Of a stretch of 36,240 nucleotides of DNA, positions 33,087 through 36,240 are shown piece by piece; positions within the stretch are counted from its first letter, which is position 1; every line of letters begins with the position of its first letter. Source of the stretch: Sphingobium trunci (GTDB lineage: Bacteria; Pseudomonadota; Alphaproteobacteria; Sphingomonadales; Sphingomonadaceae); NCBI RefSeq assembly GCF_022664535.1, contig NZ_JAKUJY010000035.1, forward strand, positions 1 through 36,240, given 5' to 3'. Made by a program: the position numbers and the translations under genes. The notes under the pieces were generated by a model. The model was not told where the DNA came from and ran no database searches. It worked only from the letters and a program-made list of their open reading frames with translations.

Positions 33087-33307
33087 CGGACGCTCGGATC
33101 AGGGTGACATAGGTGACACGACAGGGGTGATATGATGGCCATGTGGAAAACAGCATGGGGCCGCCGGTCTCCCGCAGGCTTACCCGACCGCTGTAGCGCC
33201 GATGGCCGCCTGTAGGACAGAGAAAATCGGGCGGCGGCGGCCCTGGGACATTTTAGCCCGTCTGGGGTGTTTCCTCCGGGCTTCAAAATGCTCTAGAGCG
33301 TGCCGCC

Positions 33308-34039
33308 ATGAGTGAAACCGCTTCCTTTGGCTATCGCGATGTCGAAGCCGCCGAAAAGCAGGGGATGGTCCGCGCCGTCTTCTCCAATGTGGCGTCCAAA
33401 TATGACCTGATGAACGACGCCATGTCGGCGGGCGCGCATCGGCTGTGGAAGGACCAGTTCGTCAATCGCGTGAAGCCGCGCCGGGACGAACGGATCCTCG
33501 ACATGGCGGGCGGCACCGGGGACATTGCGTTCCGCATGCACAAAGTTGGGGCGCAGGTCACCGTGTCCGACATCAATCCGGAGATGCTGGCCGTCGGCGT
33601 CGAGCGGGCGAGGAAGAAGGGCCTGGAAGGGCTGATCTGGTCGGAACAGAATGCGGAAGAACTGAGCTTCGGCGACCGGGAATTCGACGCCTATACGATC
33701 GCCTTCGGCATCCGCAACGTGACGCATATCGACAAGGCGTTGCGGGAAGCGCACCGGGTGCTGAAATATGGCGGACGCTTCTTCTGCCTGGAATTTTCGA
33801 CCACGACCTGGCCGGGCTTTTCGGATGTCTATGACGTCTATTCGCACCGGCTGGTGCCCAAGCTGGGCAAGCTGCTGGCGGATGACGAGGACAGCTATCG
33901 CTACCTGATCGAATCGATCCGCCGCTTTCCGCCCATGCCGGAGTTCGAGCGGATGATCCGGGAAGCGGGCTTCGTCCAGACGAAGGTCGAGCCGATCCTG
34001 GGCGGACTGGTCGCGATCCATTCGGGCTGGAAGATTTGA
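33308..34039 (+). CDS. ubiE: Demethylmenaquinone/2-polyprenyl-benzoquinol C-methyltransferase
   Basis: This 243-residue SAM-dependent enzyme performs the C-methylation of ubiquinone precursors (and of demethylmenaquinone if present). The SAM site is LDMAGGTGDIAFRM near residue 65. UbiE family segments are FSNVASKYDLMNDAMSAGAH at residues 27-46, AYTIAFGIRNVTHIDKAL, and FFCLEFSTTTWPGFS. The end is GLVAIHSGWKI, typical of the family. ubiB follows by 62 bases, so the two ubiquinone genes are probably co-transcribed. A REP-like hairpin lies between them. Confidence 0.95.
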   Translation: MSETASFGYRDVEAAEKQGMVRAVFSNVASKYDLMNDAMSAGAHRLWKDQFVNRVKPRRDERILDMAGGTGDIAFRMHKVGAQVTVSDINPEMLAVGVERARKKGLEGLIWSEQNAEELSFGDREFDAYTIAFGIRNVTHIDKALREAHRVLKYGGRFFCLEFSTTTWPGFSDVYDVYSHRLVPKLGKLLADDEDSYRYLIESIRRFPPMPEFERMIREAGFVQTKVEPILGGLVAIHSGWKI

Positions 34040-34070
34040 TGGCTTTGGACATGTTTTTCCCCTCCCCGGC

Positions 34071-34092
34071 CCCTTCCCGCAAGCGGGAGGGG
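34071..34092. repeat. REP-like palindrome, copy 2, overlapping the ubiB ribosome-binding site
   Basis: CCCTTCCCGC (34071-34080) pairs with GCGGGAGGGG (34083-34092) through 10 positions with one T-G pair. It shares the CCCGCAAGCGGGAGGGG core with copy 1 at 9951-9976. The right arm includes GGAGG and AGGGGAG, the Shine-Dalgarno sequence for the ubiB GTG at 34102, so stem formation would hide that site. Confidence 0.65.
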
Positions 34093-34101
34093 AGCCGGTA
34101 A

Positions 34102-35643
34102 GTGCCTTCCCACATCACGCATATCTGGCGGCTGCTGAAATGGGGCCGCACGCTGGCGCGCCATGGCGCCCTGACCGGGATCGAGCGCGATCCCTTCACG
34201 CCCGCGCCGGTACGGCGGCTGGTGCGGGTGGCGCGGTTCGGCGCGCGCGTGCCCAGGCAGCCGCGCTATGCCGATGCGTTCCAGGCCATCGGTCCCGCCG
34301 CGATCAAGCTGGGGCAGACGCTGGCGACGCGGCCCGACTTGGTGGGCGACGAGGCGGCCAATGACCTGCTGCGCCTGCAAGACGCGCTGCCGCCCGTGCC
34401 CTTCGGCACCATCCGCGCGCAGATCGAGCAGAGTTTCGGGCGGCCGCTGGAGGCGCTCTACAGCCGTTTCGACGAGGAGCCGGTGGGCGCGGCCTCGATC
34501 GCGCAGGTGCATCGTGCGGTGACGGCCGAGGGGCGCGAAGTGGCGGTGAAGGTGATCCGCCCCGGCGTCATCGACCAGTTCAACCGGGATATCCAGACCT
34601 ATGAATGGGCGGCCGCCCATGTCGAGATGCTGGGCGGCGAGGTGGCGCGGCTGCGGCCCCGGCTGGTGATCGCGAACATGAAGCGCTGGACCGCGCGCGA
34701 GCTGGATTTGCGGCGCGAGGCGGCATCGGCCTCCGAACTCGGCGAAGCGATGGAGGCGATGCCCGGCTATCGCGTGCCCGCGATCGACTGGGACCGCACC
34801 AGCGGCAAGGTCATGACCATGGAGTGGGTCGACGGGATCAAGATTTCCGACCGGGACGCGCTGATCGCCGCCGGGCATGATGTGAAGGAGATCGCGGCCC
34901 GGCTGGTCAACGCCTTCCTGCGGCAGGCGATCGCCGAAGGTTTCTTCCACGCCGACATGCATCAGGGCAATCTGTTCGTCTGCCCCAATGGCGACATCGT
35001 CGCCATCGACTTCGGCATCATGGGGCGGATCGACCGGCGGGCGCGCATGTGGCTGGCGGAGATTCTCTACGGCCTCATCACCGGCAACTACAAACGCGTG
35101 GCGGAGATTCACTTCGAGGCGCAATATGTGCCGGGGCATCATAATGTCGAGGAGTTCGCGACGGCCCTGCGCGCCGTGGGCGAGCCGATGCGCGGCAAGC
35201 CGGTGCGGGAATTGTCGGTCGGCGGGATGCTGGATGGCCTCTTCGCCATCACCCGCGATTTCGACATGCAGACCCAGCCGCATTTGCTGCTGCTGCAAAA
35301 GACCATGGTGATGGTGGAGGGCGTGGCGACCTCGCTCGATCCCGACATCAACCTGTGGGAGACGAGCGGACCCTATGTGAAGGAGTGGCTGCGGTCCGAA
35401 CTGGGGCCGGAGGCGAAGGCAGCCGATGCGCTGATCGAGAACTGGCGCATCCTGCAACGGCTGCCGGGGCTGGTGAAGCGGATCGAGGAGGCGTTTCCGG
35501 AGAAAGGCGGCGCACCGCCGCCGCCGCCACTGGCCGAGGTGCGGCTGATCCGCGTTGGCGCCGGGTGGCGTTATATGGTGGTAGCATTGCTGGCGGGCGT
35601 TGTGGGCGCGGGTGCCATGGCGGCGGTGTTGAGATTTTGGTAA
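34102..35643 (+). CDS. ubiB: UbiB/Coq8-family protein (ubiquinone biosynthesis, ABC1/ADCK kinase-like)
   Basis: This 513-residue protein starts at GTG 34102 behind AGGGGAG. The family KxGQ motif is KLGQTLATRPDLV near residue 72. Kinase-like elements follow: VGAASIAQVHRA (Ala-rich loop), REVAVKVIRPG (nucleotide Lys), EGFFHADMHQGNLFV and VAIDFGIMGRIDRR (metal-binding). The C-terminus has a hydrophobic segment (YMVVALLAGVVGAGAMAAVL), a probable membrane anchor. UbiB proteins support early ubiquinone steps, apparently through ATPase activity rather than protein phosphorylation. Partner gene ubiE is immediately upstream. Confidence 0.95.
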   Translation: MPSHITHIWRLLKWGRTLARHGALTGIERDPFTPAPVRRLVRVARFGARVPRQPRYADAFQAIGPAAIKLGQTLATRPDLVGDEAANDLLRLQDALPPVPFGTIRAQIEQSFGRPLEALYSRFDEEPVGAASIAQVHRAVTAEGREVAVKVIRPGVIDQFNRDIQTYEWAAAHVEMLGGEVARLRPRLVIANMKRWTARELDLRREAASASELGEAMEAMPGYRVPAIDWDRTSGKVMTMEWVDGIKISDRDALIAAGHDVKEIAARLVNAFLRQAIAEGFFHADMHQGNLFVCPNGDIVAIDFGIMGRIDRRARMWLAEILYGLITGNYKRVAEIHFEAQYVPGHHNVEEFATALRAVGEPMRGKPVRELSVGGMLDGLFAITRDFDMQTQPHLLLLQKTMVMVEGVATSLDPDINLWETSGPYVKEWLRSELGPEAKAADALIENWRILQRLPGLVKRIEEAFPEKGGAPPPPPLAEVRLIRVGAGWRYMVVALLAGVVGAGAMAAVLRFW

Positions 35644-35729
35644 GGGCTGGTTGCGACCAATGGCGGACGTAAAAGGAGATTTGCAGCTTCCTATATAGCG
35701 GACATTCCTATCAGGTGCATAATGCCAGT

Positions 35730-36170
35730 ATGACTTCTGCCCGCGCAAATCTGATAGCTATGCTTGAGCGGGTTGCTGACGGCGGTGACGTTACCGCAAA
35801 TGAACTTGATAGAGCGATACCCGACCCGCTAGTCCTTGATGAGCGAGAGAAGGCTGCATGGGAGGAACTAAGTCATTGGGCTGATGACGACGACATCCGC
35901 GCCAAGGATACCCAATATGCTGCGTCCAAGCGCGAATGGATGCGAGGACATTTATCGACATTGCGAGATAGCGACTGGCATCCACATCCACCGTCATCGC
36001 GCCAGCGGATCAAGGTAGGCATATGGCTTGCTTTGTTTCTGGTTAGTGAAGCGAGCTATCAACTCGGTTGGGGCATCTTCGGTGGATATGACAAGCAGGT
36101 ATCCATTGCGCTGCTGGTCATCGGACTTTGGATCATGCTGCCCATGCTCGGATCACTCAAACGACACTAA
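35730..36170 (+). CDS. Hypothetical protein with acidic N-terminus and C-terminal membrane segments
   Basis: From the ATG at 35730 the protein has 146 residues. A GTG at 35715 would add five residues and overlaps AGGTG, so the start is uncertain. Residues 1-80 are acidic and helical (MLERVADGGDVTANELDRAI and EELSHWADDDDIRAKDT). The C-terminal third has two hydrophobic segments (IKVGIWLALFLVSEASYQLG and VSIALLVIGLWIMLPMLGSL). GC content is lower than that of the flanking core genes, as for the orphan at 18079-18444. I recognise no family. Confidence 0.6.
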   Translation: MTSARANLIAMLERVADGGDVTANELDRAIPDPLVLDEREKAAWEELSHWADDDDIRAKDTQYAASKREWMRGHLSTLRDSDWHPHPPSSRQRIKVGIWLALFLVSEASYQLGWGIFGGYDKQVSIALLVIGLWIMLPMLGSLKRH

Positions 36171-36181
36171 ATTTTTGTTCA

Positions 36182-36194
36182 CGCTCGCTGAGCG
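36182..36194 (+). terminator. Short hairpin after the last gene
   Basis: CGCTC and GAGCG form a five-base stem with a GCT loop (36182-36194), followed by TTTATG, 12 bases after the preceding stop. Too short to call firmly. Confidence 0.3.
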
Positions 36195-36240
36195 TTTATG
36201 TCAGCAAACTATCTCACGCTGTCGGGCACCGGATTGTCAG

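Noticed and set aside
36209..36240. Possible C-terminal end of a minus-strand gene (stop at 36211-36209)
   Set aside because: Only about ten codons are visible, too few to separate a gene end from chance.
1..36240. CRISPR array, integrase, transposase, toxin-antitoxin or restriction genes
   Set aside because: No regularly spaced repeats and no protein with the corresponding motifs were found on either strand.

Overview
This 36 kb window is a stretch of core chromosome from a GC-rich alphaproteobacterium, most probably a sphingomonad (Sphingobium/Sphingomonas group). That placement is an inference from gene content and order: dnaK-dnaJ, secB divergent from a Tim44-like/mltA/smr cluster, murJ-trpS, and dnaA near rpsT, mutM, ubiE and ubiB, together with small proteins I associate with sphingomonads. 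No rRNA, tRNA, CRISPR array, prophage or transposase was seen.

Layout. 1-3300: accessory-looking DNA with an edge-truncated secreted protein, a degenerate thermonuclease-like protein, a DUF2279 (YfiM-like) protein and a TonB-C-terminal-like secreted protein. 3300-7600: an FAD-dependent dehydrogenase, then a TonB-dependent receptor preceded by a DUF2946 protein. 7650-11360: a MerR-type regulator with a palindromic site in its promoter, a long acyl-CoA dehydrogenase and an AdiC-like amino-acid transporter. 11340-14550: dnaJ and dnaK behind a textbook alphaproteobacterial heat-shock promoter. 14590-18000: a PCu(A)C copper-chaperone lipoprotein coupled to a small HExxH protein, two small proteins, and a 1-Cys peroxiredoxin followed at once by a persulfide dioxygenase-rhodanese fusion. 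18000-18640: a lower-GC island with one orphan membrane protein. 18640-22570: LD-carboxypeptidase and dapE (divergent), and a GGDEF-EAL protein. 22660-29380: smr, mltA and a Tim44-like gene on one strand; secB, murJ, trpS and a DUF4136 lipoprotein on the other. 29400-32150: secreted cyclophilin, dnaA and rpsT, all on the minus strand. 32270-35640: mutM (minus), ubiE and ubiB (plus). The right end holds a second lower-GC orphan membrane protein.

How the genes work together. Several units deal with protein quality control and export (dnaK/dnaJ, secB, Tim44-like, cyclophilin), cell-wall turnover (mltA, ldcA-like, murJ, dapE for diaminopimelate), ubiquinone synthesis (ubiE/ubiB), and metal or sulfur stress (DUF2946/TonB receptor, PCuAC, peroxiredoxin/persulfide dioxygenase).

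I did not find a clearly new defence or mobile system. The best leads are regulatory: a GANTC-centred palindrome upstream of dnaA, a REP-like hairpin containing the ubiB ribosome-binding site, an inverted-repeat operator in the merR promoter, and a hairpin between dnaK and dnaJ. A small zincin-like protein translationally coupled to a copper chaperone is the most interesting protein-level lead.
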